NCBI RefSeq assembly: GCF_030936135.1
Contig: NC_082595.1
Location: 21,341,930 to 21,405,929, forward strand
DNA from: Gavia stellata
Taxonomy: Eukaryota > Chordata > Aves > Gaviiformes > Gaviidae
Reading direction: 5' to 3'
Length of the DNA stretch: 64,000 bases
Made by a program: the position numbers and the translations under genes. The notes under the pieces were generated by a model that saw only the letters and a list, made by a program, of their open reading frames with translations, did no database searches and was not told the origin of the DNA. This document shows positions 12,154 through 25,468 of this stretch, one piece after another; positions within the stretch are counted from its first letter, which is position 1, and each line of letters begins with the position of its first letter.

Positions 12154-13820
12154 ACGTGCAGCCTGCCATTCCAACATTCACTTGTGTTACCTGGGTGAAG
12201 CGTAGATGAGTGCCAGAAATACAGTCTCACACCAGGGAAAAGAAAAAGTGATAGCAGAATGGTAGACACATTCTTCAGTTCAAAGACGATCTTACTATGC
12301 AGGCACTATGTATGGATGTTTATTTTGCATAGGGCCAGGGTTACACAAACACAATATTAAGGCTTTTACTGTTGGTTTCACAGTCCTATTTTATTAAAAA
12401 AGCACAGGTAGGAAGTACATGCACCATGTCTTCCCCTGTCACTAACCTCTTGCTGTCTGAACAGAAAACAGATAAGCAGAAACACTGTCAACAGTATGAG
12501 CATAGGAACGTAACATACTTCTGCACAGAGAAGGATCATACCAGCTGCTATGGAAGAGGTACAACCACAGTTAGACGTACTAGGCAGAGGCAGCACCTCT
12601 GAGGGAAAACTAGATTTCCCAGGCAATAGTAGTTGAGCTGCCCCCAGTTTGGGTAGTAACCAGTGTTTGATCACATAGTAATTCTGGTATTTCTGTACAG
12701 ATTTGAGTTTAAAAAAACCCCAATCAATCAACCGTTAGACAAAGTTGTCAAACTCTACTTAGTATTGGCTTTGTCTTAAACAGTTTTCTGAAAGTCTGCC
12801 TGGTGAAAGAAACAAAATAAAAGAAATTTTATTGAGCACAGGGAGTTCTTGGCAATATTGCAACATAATTGACAAAATAATCTTTCCCTCTAGAGGTTAG
12901 AGAATATAGCTATCTGACTAAAGAAAAACTGCATATTGAAAGCATAATTTGCTTCAATTCTGGATGCATTCCTTATATCCATAATGGAGCTTGGAAGAAC
13001 TCCCAAAGACCAGCAGTTCACATCTCCTGAGCCTACCTGTCATTTAAGACACTGAAGGGAAGACAACTCAGATTTGTGAAGACAAAAGATCTTAGGAGCT
13101 GAAAGATGTACATTCTTTCTCAGACCTAAGTTTTCAGGATGCCTTTGTTACTGAATGATCATCATCATTAAGGTTCCTAACACAACCTTACAAAAAACCT
13201 AGAGGTCTTAACAAGAAGCTAGTCTCTCAGAGAAGTGCTCAAATAATCTATATGAGACACATTTTCATTTGGATGGGGCTGCAGATGGAATCTAGTGTTC
13301 TTCCAAAATCCAGCTATTGCATCAGAGGAAAATGTAATGCTTTCTAGTGCATAATTTCCATTTTTTGATATGTAAAGAAAGATACATGTCACTTTACATA
13401 ATGATAAGGAATATGTATTCAGAGAAGCAGAAAGAGAGTTCTCATGTTGCACAAGCTGATAAGGCACTGGGTTAAACTAGTATGATTGTGTTTTTAAACA
13501 CAAAAGCAAGCTATCTTAGCCTTAAACTTCTCCTCACAGAAGCGGGCTATTGTAGCTTCAAACATCTCAGAATCTTGAAGATTTCATCATTCTGTCCTAA
13601 AGACCTCAACACAGGGAAAAATAGAAAATTATATCTTGGGAAATTCGAAAAACTGCAGTTACCTAAACCAGAACGAAACAGTTTGGATGCAAAGGTTTTA
13701 AGTGTTGGCCAGTCCTCTTCCGTGCAGCAAAACTCTTGTCTCTTCACAGGTAACAGAAGGGAGTTTTAAATGTTAAAGATAGCTCTGCAAACTATCTACC
13801 TCTTAATGCAACTTTTCATT

Positions 13821-13836
13821 TGTGTGTGTGTGTGTG
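13821..13836. repeat. (TG)8 microsatellite
   Basis: Eight perfect TG units within a BIRC6 intron; a short potential length polymorphism. Confidence 0.9.
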
Positions 13837-14914
13837 GCTTAGCTTAACTCAGTCCTAGCTACACACCACATTTAGAAAGCTAGTAGTTGTTTTCAACATC
13901 TGCCTTTTGGTAACAATGTGCTATGCATAAGTCATCTGTTCTTAGGGAATGATTGGTTTTCCACTAAAACACCACCACCTGGATACACCTTATTACTTTA
14001 CCTTCCTGAAGAGGGGCAGGATATCAGCTTACAAGCTGCCTTTTTCACACAAGTAGTAAAAAAGCTAAGCTGCAGAGCAAGCACAATATTGCTGAGATTC
14101 TTTTGAAGAAAAGTGCAATAACAGCAAACTGGGATTCAGTTACCAAATACTGTAATATTGCATATCCTTCGTTTCTGTATATGTGCAAAGAAAGATGGAG
14201 CATTATTGTCAGGGAGCCCACCGCCTTCTGATATCTTCAATTAATTTAAACTTACTGTAATTTGAGAACTTCTTTTGCAAAAGTGAAATTGTTACGTTTA
14301 GCTAGAAAAAAGAACCTATTAGCAGAGGTTATTTAGTTACGCGTCACAATATTATCTTTATCACGGTCTTCAACTTACTAATTAAAACACATAAGAGGTA
14401 GTTTAGAACAACCACCGTGTTTTTCTTCATTAATTCAAGACACCAGAGTACACAGCACATCCTTTTCCAGTTGCATGTGGATAAAGTATTTAACTCCTGT
14501 CAGGCAGGTGAAGTGTCTATGGTTTCGTATTCCATAAGACACAGTAATTTTAATGGAAAAAGGTTTTTGCATTCCAAAGCATGTTTTTACAGACCGCAAG
14601 GAAGGGATGGGAAACTACCGTCTCACTCACATGCCACACTTAGCAGTGTGCATAATCCTAAAATAATTATGCTTTTTCAACATTTTAGTACGCAGACAAT
14701 TGAAAGCATAGGTGATGCTACAAGATGGTTGCACACCTCAATTTAGAAGAGGCAAAAGTTTTAGTAGCTCAGAGTAAAATGTGTTTTTCTCCAAGTATTT
14801 GCTGGTAGTACTGTGAGATGACTCATGTTTGACCAACCATTTTGCATTCATATTCATACAGATTCTCTTAATTAGTGTATCTTCAGCTCTTTTTTCCTTG
14901 AATCTTTTGCCATA

Positions 14915-15025
14915 TATGTTCAAGTCCCTGAGATCTAATTGACCTGCTCTGAGAAAGGAGTTGGACTTGAGGAATAAAGACATTGAGAGAAGTCCCTAAC
15001 AACTAAATTATTCTGTGATGCTATG
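14915..15025 (+). repeat. Old CR1 LINE 3' end
   Basis: A decayed CR1 tail in + orientation: 'gacctgctctgagaaaggag' followed by 'ttggacttgag', 'aagtccctaacaactaaatt' and ATTCTGTGATGCTATGG. The order matches the end of CR1 elements; the 5' boundary is a guess. Confidence 0.7.
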
Positions 15026-15694
15026 GGTGAGTCAGTCTATTTTCAGGAATGTAAACAAATTAAGCAATTTGATTTCTTTCACTAAGTTTTTTAAGACAGT
15101 GTAAATGCATGAAGGTTAGTATTGCTTTTTTCAGCATCCAGACAGTTGCTTTCAAAGGCACAGATTTCTAGTTTAGCACAGATGTTTTGTGGATCCTTCC
15201 ATAAATAATATGCAGGCTGGAATTTGTTGTAAAGTATTTTTCCAATCTGCACTGTTTTGGTGTATCCAAAGTGTTTCCTAATACTTGCTTCAAATTCATG
15301 TTTCTTGGAAAAATACTTCCTGTTAGCTGTGCTGACTAACAAACACTGAGTGCCCATTTGTAGGGCTGATCAATAGTTTTCACATGGAATATAAAATGTA
15401 CCACCTGGCATTAAGAATGAGCCAAGCTTTATGAACCATGTTTTATCAAACTGTGCACCAAACCTCCTTACAGGTCAGTCCCAATTTGCGTGCATTCCCC
15501 TTTCCCAGAAAAGGATCTGTGAAGTCAGGTGCATCCTTATTCACTTCAGTCTCTGGAGTCAGTTGCCCCAGGGAATAAAGAGGAGGTTAAAACAGACATT
15601 TCGTGCATGATGTTTCCAAATATTTGCATTATTCTTAACACTCAAACAAGATAAATAAATAAACAAGATATTTACTGTGTTTCACAAAACCTAC

Positions 15695-15883
15695 CTCCTT
15701 AAAACATGGCGATGGATTTCTGATTTGTTCAAGCATTGCCCACTTGACTGTGGCCTGTCGTATATTTCCATCATATTCTCTGGAGCTCTGGGTACCACTC
15801 GGAGTACCTCTTGATCGTTCATAACCCGGTTCATTAAAATATGGTTCTGCTACCAGTATTAGGGATTGGACAGACACTAACAC
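15695..15883 (-). CDS. BIRC6: BIRC6 exon, C-terminal part of UBC domain
   Basis: Exon of 63 codons, phase 0 at both ends, with a TTAACAG acceptor and a GTAGGT donor. It encodes [20 protein letters not shown], the helices after the catalytic cysteine of the E2 fold, then a serine/glycine-rich loop and [18 protein letters not shown]. The [10 protein letters not shown] stretch after the second active-site helix is typical of the large, BIRC6/UBE2O-like E2 enzymes. Confidence 0.97.
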
Positions 15884-18800
15884 CTGTTAAGAGAAGAAAC
15901 TAAATATTAAAATTGTGCCATCTACTTGTTTTTACAAATATACATAGTTTTGCTTACCTTATATGCAAAACCACTTCTATGGCAAAGTACTGTAATTTGT
16001 AATACAGGCTACTTGCAAGTAGGGAATGTCCATGCTTTCAAACCAAAACCATCAATACATATAAAAAAATGTAAGTCCTACAACTATGTATTTAGCTTAA
16101 ACACTGAGAAAATGGCAAATATAAGTTAAAAAAATAACAAAAATACAAATTTAAGTAAAAGAAAATGTTTAAAGGAAGAGATGTCTGATTGCATCCTTTT
16201 GTGAAAGAAAGTGTATTTGTGAAGTTCTCAGTCAACAATTCTTGAACTTTTCCTGTGGCTGAGCTTACTAATTCTTCTGATTCTGAACTAGATGGAAAAG
16301 GAACAAGGGAGGTGAAATGCGAACCACTGAAATTAATCTCGGTATACATGCTCTCCCATTTTTTCTTTCAAATGCATTCAGTTGATTTAGGTATGTTTTC
16401 AGCCCTTTAGTTTCAGATTTTACATATAACATTGTGTGTCATATGCCATTAAAACAAAACCTCAGTATTTCTCTTGAGATAGGAAAAAAATGTTTTCAGT
16501 ACTATATCAACAAAGCACCAACTATTCAGTGATAAGGAAACAACAATTTTCCCCCTTTCAATTTTATTATCAAGTACATGTGGGAAGAGATGCTTACATA
16601 CATACATGGCATTTAACTATATGCCCAAGTATTTCTAATATGAAACAAAGAATTAAATAGATACACAGGGCACTTAGGAATCCAAATGTATACGTATTGC
16701 ATATTCATGATTTGATGGCTTGCTAATTCTTCCAGTATTAGAATGTTTGGCCCTGTTAACTTGTTGTTCAACTTAATCAAAACTATGTTACATGAGAAAA
16801 CATTGTTATATAGGTAGAAAAACATCACTGACTTTTTTTTTAAAATTTATTTTAAATGAAGGATAGGTTTTTCTTATGTACATAAGACCAAGTCCAGCAA
16901 GAATTTTAGGGATTACAATTCTGTGACACAAACCTAGTTCCAGAACTGTAAAGAATTCAAAAAAGGTGATTTGAACACTAGTATTTCCTCAAATATTGAA
17001 AATCTGATGGTATGTTACATGCCTAAGAATGGCATTTTGAGCACCTGGCATACTTAGGTGCAAGACATCCACTGCAGTAGATTAAAAATGTCAGGGCAGC
17101 TGTTGCTGGAACCGACTCTCCTCCCAGCCTAGACACAATTTAAAGCTTGGAGCCAACCCCTAATTTAGCAGCCCAGTTTGTGAATTTGGGTACAGATGAT
17201 GACAGTCCTTCTTTTTCTTGGAACATGCAGAACGTACAGCTCACGTCAGATAGATACCGTGTCAGTGACAATTCAAGACTTTGGTTCTTTCACAGGGCAG
17301 TATCCCAACAACTAGGTAATTGTGCTCTGTGCTTAAGTGTGGCATTCTCTTGGAGTTTCTCTTGTAGCAATGCCAGCACAAAAGCGTTCCAGCTTTCCAT
17401 ACTCTCTGTGATGTGTACTCACTCCATAGGCACATCGCCAAACCTGTAACTCATGTCAAAGCAACAGCCCAAGAATCAGCTGAATGACCCAGGTTCATCT
17501 GAGTCCCACCATCACCTCACAGAAACACACCCTTATTCCTTCTGGTGCCATGACACTTTGTGTTTGTAGCTGTGTAGTTGCTGTGCTTGAACTATAGCAT
17601 AGAAGGGCAATCTAGGGCAGCGAAGTCTTTATCCTGATGGTAGGGCAAGTGGCTGTGCAGTAGGAAATGTGAACTAGCATCCTCCTTTGGGCTGTGAAGG
17701 AAAATTAAACAAGTTTTTCTGCTTCCCAGGCAGGGAAGCTAGCTGCTTCTCCAGCTAGCTGCTGTTAACACAGTATAGTGTGCACCATCACATTGTCTCC
17801 TGTGCTTGCCATGCATTCAACCAGAAGCAGCCATGACTATTTTGTGTTACACTTAAAAATTAAATTATGGATAAATGCCTTAATATGTACAGAATGTGCC
17901 TCACAAATCAGTTTCCAGCAAGAAAATGGCCACTTGTGACACTACAAAAGGCAGAATATTAACGCAAATGTGCTAAGCCAAGGTAGAGTATTTCAGGTCC
18001 AACACTTCAGGTACCTAAGGTGTTTTGTGATCTATGACCTTTACATGTGTGTGGACGTAGTTGGGTTTTGCTTTTTTAAATTTTGTATTTTAGAGAGAGA
18101 TATTCAAATAGCTATGGTAGAGAAATTTGACACTACGCAGCATTGTACTTTCTTGGCCTTAATAATCAGTTGTTACTTTGAATTATAGTTGTAATGAATG
18201 AGAAACTCTAAACTGATCTTCCAGTTTCATTTGGGTTATAAAAGTTAATTTCTGAAGTATTTTGGGTGGTCTGACAATAGTTTCATCTTTGAGCCAGAAA
18301 AAACATGTACTGCTTAATTCTTTCCAAGCAATTTATTTTGTTCTACAGCTGTTTTCCATTTAAAAGCTACAAAGTGTTTTTCTCCCAGTACCGGGGGGGA
18401 CTTTTTCCAACAGCTTTCTTACTCGTTTCAAAATGATACCCTGAAAATCTTTAAAATTTTAAACTTAAATGCTGCATGAGATTTCTAACAACCAAATCCA
18501 ACATTTTAATCTAAGAAAAAGGACTGTAGTGAAAATAAGACTTCATAATACCTGCACATTTCTACACTGATTTTATAGTTATAGTTCAAAATTTCAGTTC
18601 ATCTCTTGATTAAGAAGTATCTTGGGAAAGTGACACTATGTAAGGAACCACAACTTAGATCTCCAAATCATAATTGTCCCTTGAAGGGAGAGGGAACATT
18701 AACATCTGCAAGGATGGAAATTCCACAATCTTGGACACCTGTCCTAGTGTTTGATCACCCTCATAGTGAAAAAGTTTTTCCTAATATTTAATCAAAATTT

Positions 18801-20676
18801 CCCATGGCCCATCTTGTGTCAATTGGTACTTGCCCTAGTGCTCTGCATCTTTAAGAGGTCTCTGGCTCTATCTTCTCTATACCTTCCCCGTTTAGGTACT
18901 AAAGACAACAGTAAGATCTCTTTGCCATTGGTCCAGCCACTTTTTCACCCACTTATAATGCACATCTCACTGATTTGGCTACAAGGGTACTAAGGGAAAC
19001 TGCATCACAGGTCTTGCTGAAGTCAAAGTCAGCTACACCCACTGCTCTCCCTTTGTGCAGAGCCAGTCACCTCACTGTAGAAGGCAAGCAGGGTAAGCAC
19101 TATTCGTCCCCAGTAAATCCACATTGGCTGTTCTCAATCACTTTCTTGTTGTCCATGCACTTGAAAATAGCTTCCAGGAGGATTTGCTCCATAATCTTCC
19201 CAAGGAGTCAGGTGTTGCTGACCAGTCTGCAGCTCCCCAGATCCTCCTTTTTGCCTGACTTGAAGCTCCGTGTGAGATTTGCCAGGAAGCTCCCCTGATC
19301 GTTCTGAACTTTCAAAGATGAGAGCTAGTGGCTTTGCAGTGACATTGGCTGGCTCCCTCAGCAGCCTCTGATGCATGAGATCTGGTTCCATGAACCTGTG
19401 GATCCAATCAGCTTGAATACTGTGGGTAATTCCTCATTCTCACAGACCTTCCTAGTGAGGGCTCACTAAAGAGTGAGGCAGAGATGGCCTCTGCCTTTTC
19501 TATGTCCTTGTCAGTGGGTTCCCTGCTCCACTGAGCAGCAGAAAAGCCTAAGGAAAATGTGTTCTTTTGCTGCCAACACACTTACAAGAAGTTCTTGTTG
19601 CTTTTTATATCCCTTGCCATTTTCAACACCAGCTGAGCTTTGGTTTTGCTAATTTCTCTCCTGAATGCTTAGACAGTGTCTTTATTTCTAATGAGTAGCC
19701 CATCCCCTCCTTCCACCTTCTGTGTACCTTCTTTTTGCAGTTGAGCTTAGGCAGGAGTTCCTTGTTTACCCTTGCTGGCTTTCTGCCACTCTTGCCTCAC
19801 TTCCACACACTGGAATAGACAATTCTTGAACTTTTAAGAGACTGGTCAACCAGCTCTCCAAGGCCAATTCCTGAACAAGCCAAAATCTGTTCTCCTGAAG
19901 GCCAGGGTTGTTATTTCTACTACGCTGAAACAGAAACTGTACAGACTTTCAGGATTTAGAACAGAAGATGTACCTTGTGCTACATAATAATTACTTCAAG
20001 GAAGACTAAATTCAGAAAGCACCATAGGCAATCGCCATTGCAAGCTTTACTTTTATTTAATGTATGTGCTTATTAGTCAGTGCATTTCTATTACGTGAAG
20101 CTGAAAATTATAAGGACTGCATGTCCTAATAAATTCCGGTCAAATTTAACACTAATTGTTATTGAACACACTATACCTACACTTTAACTCCCTTCAGCTT
20201 TACTCCTCTATTCAGCTTACTTGTAGACTTCGGAGGAGTACCTTTACAGTCCTCACTAGTATACTTCACTTTCTCATTTCTCACAATGTGGAGCCTGAGT
20301 TGGCTTCACCATAAATAGCTTGTGATAGAGAGTTCCAGGAGGTGATGCCATCTTCCAGTCTTTTTGCTTTTTTTTTTTTTAAAATATTTGAACTCATCCA
20401 AGCAAAGTCCAGACAGTGCAGAAATGAGCTGCACACATGAAGAGCCACTCTTCAAGACAAGACCAATAGAAATACTAGTTGGAAAGAGCGCTTTGAAGAA
20501 CTAGTCTGCTCTACAGTGTTTCTTTTCTAGTGATCCAAGGACGTTTTCTGGACTTTTGTCTTATTTATGCTTTTTTAAGAAAAGTCTGATTTAAAAGCAC
20601 TAGAAAATCCTTAGGACTGACAGACCACTTATTACTCCTAAATGACATCTACTGAACAGAAAGAAGAAATGCTCAC
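15884..20676 (-). other. BIRC6: BIRC6 intron with an old CR1 copy
   Basis: GT-AG intron of 4,793 bases. Its right third is occupied by an old, heavily diverged CR1 (18700-19930). The remainder (15.9-18.7 kb) is AT-rich with no recognisable gene. Confidence 0.8.
18700..19930 (-). mobile_element. Old CR1 LINE, degenerate ORF2
   Basis: Recognisable on the minus strand from its 3' side ('agtgaaaaagtttttcctaa' near 18766, the antisense of the CR1 ORF2 end) through the palm region ('tgaagtcaaagtcagctaca', 'cagctccccagatcctcctt') to an upstream segment ('ctggtcaaccagctctccaa'). Compared with the other long copies it is riddled with substitutions, frameshifts and a probable internal deletion near 18.9-18.97 kb. 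It is clearly an older insertion, in the same orientation as BIRC6. The true 3' tail is not clear. Confidence 0.85.
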
Positions 20677-20754
20677 CTGCAAAAAACTTGATGTTTGCGG
20701 ATTCCATTTCTCTTCTGGCCTCCCATGCCATGTGTTAAGTATGCTTAAACATAC
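20677..20754 (-). CDS. BIRC6: BIRC6 exon with the E2 catalytic cysteine
   Basis: Short exon of 26 codons, phase 0 on both sides, with a TTTTCAG acceptor and a GTGAGC donor. It encodes [20 protein letters not shown] and TSSFLQ. The cysteine at the second codon (TGT, 20749-20751) is the ubiquitin-accepting active-site residue of the UBC fold; the following LSILNTW and the GRPEEKWNP loop are conserved in this E2 class. The exon was too short to stand out as an open frame and was found from its flanking splice sites and from the gap between neighbouring exons. Confidence 0.96.
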
Positions 20755-22226
20755 CTGAAAAGGTGACATTGTTAATACCACAGACAAATATTATGATGAA
20801 ATAGTTCTGCTTGGGCAGAATAAAAAGTTAACATTACATTTAAATTTGTTTTTGACAAACTTCTGTGTAACTGCATTCTAAAAGACAAATTTGTTTCCTG
20901 TGAAAATAATTTGAAATGAAAGCAGATAAAAATAATGTGGATAAGCAAGAACAGCATGTTAATAAATGAAAAAAATAAGGTGGATTACTTTTCTTCAAGG
21001 AAAGCCTACGGATTCTAGCACTTATTGTTGTGGGTTTTAAAGACAATCATTCTGCTTCAGCATGTGAAAGGTGGTTTCTGTCACACAGACTATCAAGGAA
21101 TTGAAAATAGTAACTTTTATGACTGATCTGGACTTCAGGGAAGTCTATGGAGTTCTTGAACCTTATCACAAAGATAGGAAACACAAAAAGACAAACAGAA
21201 GAAATTTAGAGGCGCATATTTGCCAGGACTTAATGTATGTTAGGCAAAGAAAAAAAGCAGATAAAGTCTCCAGTATGAATTACATTCTGTGTCCATGTTA
21301 AGAGAAAACCTTGTGCCTAGTACTGGAAAGGAGTATTATAGCTTGTGAAAACACGGAGCATGGGGAACCCATGAATGACAGTGGAATAAGGGAAAAATGT
21401 TAGCCCATGGATTAAATATTTACACAAAAAAAACCCCAAAACCCAACCCTGAAGGAGTGCCACAGTGCTACAGCGAAAACTATTGTGTGAGTCTGTGCTT
21501 CAGTGGAGACATACACATAGCCATCTCTCTAGATGCAGAGAATTTAATGTGTGCTTATTTTTAATATAAATAGAAGTTGCATCTCCCTGATATGCACTTG
21601 ACTTTTTGTTAGCTTTTTGGAGCCTTTAGAATGAGCCACATACCAAGGAGAGCGGGGAGGGAAGGAGGAAAGCTTGTTTGTTTTAACTTTTAATATTATT
21701 TCCAAAAGCTTTACTATTTTTTGAGGAAACTGTCATTAAGCCCATATTTTGGAGTTACCTTATTTTTTTGTAAAAGTATACCGAGGTTAAGGAAAGTCTT
21801 TATCTTCCCTCAAGAAAAAGCACTTTGGCATGGAAAAAGAGAGACAGGGCACTTGGCAAACACATTCAGTTGCTGCTGATATGAAGCATGCTTTGTCCAT
21901 GGAAAGGATCCCGGGTATTTAAGCTAGCCAAAATAGATTTCTGCCTGGTTAATTTAGCAAAGAAGATGGAAAAGAACATTTTTCTAGGGCAAAATTATTT
22001 GCTTTTTGGTCCAATCCAGCTCATAAAGGCTTTAAAAAAATCTCCAAGACTATTCTGAAAGGAGATCATTCCCATTTGAAACTGTTAAATCACTCTTCAT
22101 TTCAGTTTGAAGACCAGTTTTAACCAAACACCTTCCTGCAGTATGATCATTTGATTGCAAAAGGAAAAAATTTTCATCTGTTTCACTTCCTTGTTACATC
22201 TATACACAAGAACAAAGTTGACCTAC
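20755..22226 (-). other. BIRC6: BIRC6 intron
   Basis: GT-AG intron of 1,472 bases with a GTAGGT donor. I see nothing else in it. Confidence 0.85.
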
Positions 22227-22388
22227 CTTGCCATCATTGTAGAGGTTTGGATTAAATCTCACGCTGTGGCCTCCAGTTGTTTCCAGATTCACAAGTGGAG
22301 GGGAATTAGGATAGTCTTGTGGAAAATATACATCAAATTCAAAGCAACCATTTGCGTAAGGGGTGTCTGCAGGACCAGTAATGAGAAC
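22227..22388 (-). CDS. BIRC6: BIRC6 exon, UBC beta-sheet and NPN motif
   Basis: Exon of 54 codons, phase 0 at both ends. It encodes [20 protein letters not shown] and the [17 protein letters not shown] segment, the beta-sheet core of an E2 fold, ending in [10 protein letters not shown]. The NPN tripeptide stands where most E2s have HPN, a feature known for the BIRC6/UBE2O type. The catalytic cysteine follows two codons into the next exon. Confidence 0.97.
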
Positions 22389-23066
22389 CTACCATTGTGG
22401 AAAAAAAGAAAAAGATGACAGTTTTCAAAAAAACCCTTCTATTTGTCACACAGTTGAGATTTTTATAAGGTATATGAAGCATTTTATTTCCACATGCTAC
22501 TTATCAGAAAATACTGTTAGACATCATAATCATATGCAGGCTGTCAGTCTGTTCATTTTGACACTAGGTAAGTGAAGCCCTCTGCTAATGTTCATTTATC
22601 CAGATTACAAATGGAAAGCAAAACAGAAGGAGCTAAAACTCTGCCCTCTATTGGATGCTATTAATAGAATTTTTCTTCAAACTTCAGGTCCAGAGATACT
22701 CAGTGTACTTCTCATACCTACTGCTTTTAATGGACTTAAATGGTTGTATGCAAAGATACACTTTGACCATAATGGAGTAACAAAATTAAACTTTTCCCTT
22801 CAGAATAGCTGAAGAAGAATGAACCTTGTTCTGTGAAGTCTCCTTGGCTAACAGAGCACTCCTGGGGTAGATGGACTCTCCCTGCTCCCCACCAAGTTAT
22901 TGAGAAATTGGGACCAGACACTAAAATACTACTACTTATGTTAAAGTTTGGACAGCAATTAAAGTACACATGAAATACTTCTGTTTCTTCTTAAGACTGA
23001 AGGCACCTTCTTAAACATTTATATGCCAAGCTGAAAGAGGGAAATAAAAATAACTTTGCTTTTTAC
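22389..23066 (-). other. BIRC6: BIRC6 intron
   Basis: GT-AG intron of 678 bases with a GTAAAA donor after ...DIMK. No repeats or genes recognised. Confidence 0.85.
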
Positions 23067-23284
23067 CTTCATAATGTCAAGCCGCTCCTCATCACAACGT
23101 ACAAAAACGCTGGATGAAGATGAGAGAGGCAGCGATGTTGAAAGAGTCACAGCTTCTTGAGCAAGACGTCGGGCTCTGGCAGCACTGTTGGCGTCACTTG
23201 CATTTTTTACCTGAGACATGTAGTGGTAATTTACTTTAAAAACCAATTTTCCGTCATCATCTTCAGAAACCATTTCAAATGTAT
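23067..23284 (-). CDS. BIRC6: BIRC6 exon, N-terminal part of UBC domain
   Basis: Exon of 218 bases. Its first two bases finish an aspartate codon begun by a G in the upstream exon, then 72 codons follow: TFEMVSEDDDGKLVFKVNYH, a long alanine/arginine helix (ANSAARARRLAQEAVTL), a serine run, and VFVRCDEERLDIMK, the first helix and strand leading into the UBC fold. The acceptor is TTCTTCTCTTCTAG. Confidence 0.97.
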
Positions 23285-24465
23285 CTAGAAGAGAAGAAAA
23301 TTTTAATGCATCAGGAAAACAGTGAAGTTAATAGTGGATTAGTCTTGGATACACATTCTGAGTATTAAAATCAGGAAAGTTTAATTTGCATTATACTAAT
23401 GCAAAAAATACATATTTTGTGAGTTAACTGTGATCACAGAAAACAAAGCATTAACAGTCCTGGGTTAAATTATTTTCTGCAGCAAATCTACAACTTTTCA
23501 TGTGCAACTTGTCAAACATACACCGTTTCTGATTTGGAAAGCTACCAGCTACTCCAGACCAGGAATACAATGATACTCATGAATACATAATAATGCTAAT
23601 AAGGGAATGAGCGTGAAGCAGAGTGCCAACAGTATTTATTTGTGTGGTGATTGCAATGTTATTAAAGAATCATAACAAATTACAGTGAAGCTAGTTTTCT
23701 TTAATCACTTAGTAGGCAAAACCTGCAGCACGGCTGCCAGGGTGAAAAGCTACCATTACAAACTTTCCTACCTCCTATTCTTGGCATACACTCCACAAAC
23801 ATTTGTGAGGAAAATCCCTTACAAATACAACTGCAACTCAAAAAAATACTCATAGAACATGTTTTTGCCATAATTTTATAGCTCTTTTTGGATGACATAC
23901 TATTTGTTCTTCATGATTTTTTTTTGAACACGTTCCCTTTATGGCCAAAAGAAGCACCAATTCCCATCACATTTTGCAAATGCAAGATATTGCCCTCCAT
24001 GAAAAGACACAGTGAAGTTTACTACAATTTCATTTTAAAAAAGCCATTTTGATCTGAAATCTATTAAATTTAAAAAATAAAAGCTACATTAACAAACATA
24101 TATATACACAGTCATATATGAGCTTTTAAAAAAAAATCTACTAACATTTCAATATAATTTGAGGACTGAAAGACTCACAAATCATTACTGGAATGAAAAC
24201 ATGAACACCATCATTGAATTCATCTGGTCCCTTGAATTAATCTAGTTGATGCTTAAAACATTTCTTATTAGTTCAAACAGTGCATTAGTTGGTAACCTGA
24301 AAATACAGACTTAAGAATTTTCCATATGTGAAAAGTATCAGTGGTGACATATGTAAAAAAATTGGTAACTTTCTAAAATAGTTAGGGATTCAGTGTGGTG
24401 ATTCAGATTGCATATTTCTTAGGTATTTCTTTCTAAGACACAAATATTCACACTTCTCAACCTAC
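23285..24465 (-). other. BIRC6: BIRC6 intron
   Basis: GT-AG intron of 1,181 bases, with TA-rich runs near 24100. No gene recognised. Confidence 0.85.
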
Positions 24466-24576
24466 CAAACTGGAGTTTTTTCATGACAGCCACATACTTT
24501 TCTTCAAGAGACCGTAAAACAGACAAAGGCTTGGGCTTCACAGCAGCCTTTTTGGAGCATTCAGCCATCTTCTTTT
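24466..24576 (-). CDS. BIRC6: BIRC6 exon upstream of UBC
   Basis: Exon of 111 bases: two bases completing a glutamate codon, 36 codons, and one base carried into the next exon. It encodes KKMAECSKKAAVKPKPLSVL followed by RSLEEKYVAVMKKLQF, a basic linker and a helix just before the E2 domain. The acceptor is GTGTAACAG and the donor GTAGGT. Confidence 0.95.
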
Positions 24577-25322
24577 CTGTTACACAAAACATGATGATTA
24601 TTTGTAGTTAACCATGTAATTCTGAGACAAATACAGCAAGCACTCAGGGATTATTTAACTTGAAATGACATTTTATGGTGACATTGTTTGCAGAGAAGTC
24701 TGAAAACTGGGGATCACTCACAACATACGACTCTTGTTTTTCTCACTATATATTTCATTATCTGAACAGCTCAAAGTAAATAAAGATCGTTATCTCAGCT
24801 CATAAATAATTTATAACTACTGCTGCTATGAATATTCTTTTATCATTTCTTCTAATTTTTTTTTTTTTAATTTAAAATAGGAAGTATGACACGCTTGTGT
24901 GGATGGACATTCACACATGTATTCTTGATACATTCTCCAAAATCAGGAGTTGATTATACAAGTCTTTTTAAAATCCGCTCCTCCAGTTGAGCTACTTAAT
25001 CTTTAGTTTTCTTTACTAGACAACTGGATGGTCCTTTGAGTATCAGCAGGTTCAATCCATGACTTAGATTTTTGTTCTGCATTCATCTAGTTAAGAGTTA
25101 ATTTAATTCGTAAGATTTAGTTTTAGCAGCAAAGGCTTTACTATTAAAGGTCATGTATGCTGTCTTCTGCCAAGGTTCCAACCGCCTTTGAAAATGTAGT
25201 CAGTGGTTGGGGGTAGAAGGGATGTATTTTTTCTTGCTTTTAAGCTAATTTATAAGTTATCTGTTAATGAATGTATTACGAATAAACACTATACAGTATT
25301 TATAATAGTATTTCTATTTTAC
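24577..25322 (-). other. BIRC6: BIRC6 intron
   Basis: GT-AG intron of 746 bases, AT-rich with a poly-T run near 24857. Nothing else seen. Confidence 0.85.
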
Positions 25323-25468
25323 CTTGGTTTGCTTGGCGCAAACTGGTGGTAGCAGCATAAACTATCTCTGCAGTCTTTTGGATGTCTGGTACCAAAAGTG
25401 TCAGTCCCTCTGGTTCTTGATCAGAAGTATCTGGTTTTGCTCCTGCTTTAGCTTTGTCTTTTTTAGAC
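25323..25468 (-). CDS. BIRC6: BIRC6 exon
   Basis: Exon of 146 bases in phase with its neighbours (one base completes an arginine codon, 48 codons, one base carried on). It encodes SKKDKAKAGAKPDTSDQEPE, a polar linker, then GLTLLVPDIQKTAEIVYAAT and TSLRQANQ, an amphipathic helix. The acceptor CCAAAAACAG and donor GTAAAA are normal. I know of no catalytic role; it belongs to the BIRC6 C-terminal scaffold next to the E2 region. Confidence 0.95.

Larger units (their letters stand above)
11849..15694 (-). other. BIRC6: BIRC6 intron with CR1 remnants
   Basis: GT-AG intron of 3,846 bases. It contains two old CR1 3' ends in + orientation (11996-12153 and about 14915-15025) and a (TG)8 run. The remaining open frames are short and unrecognised. 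Confidence 0.85.
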
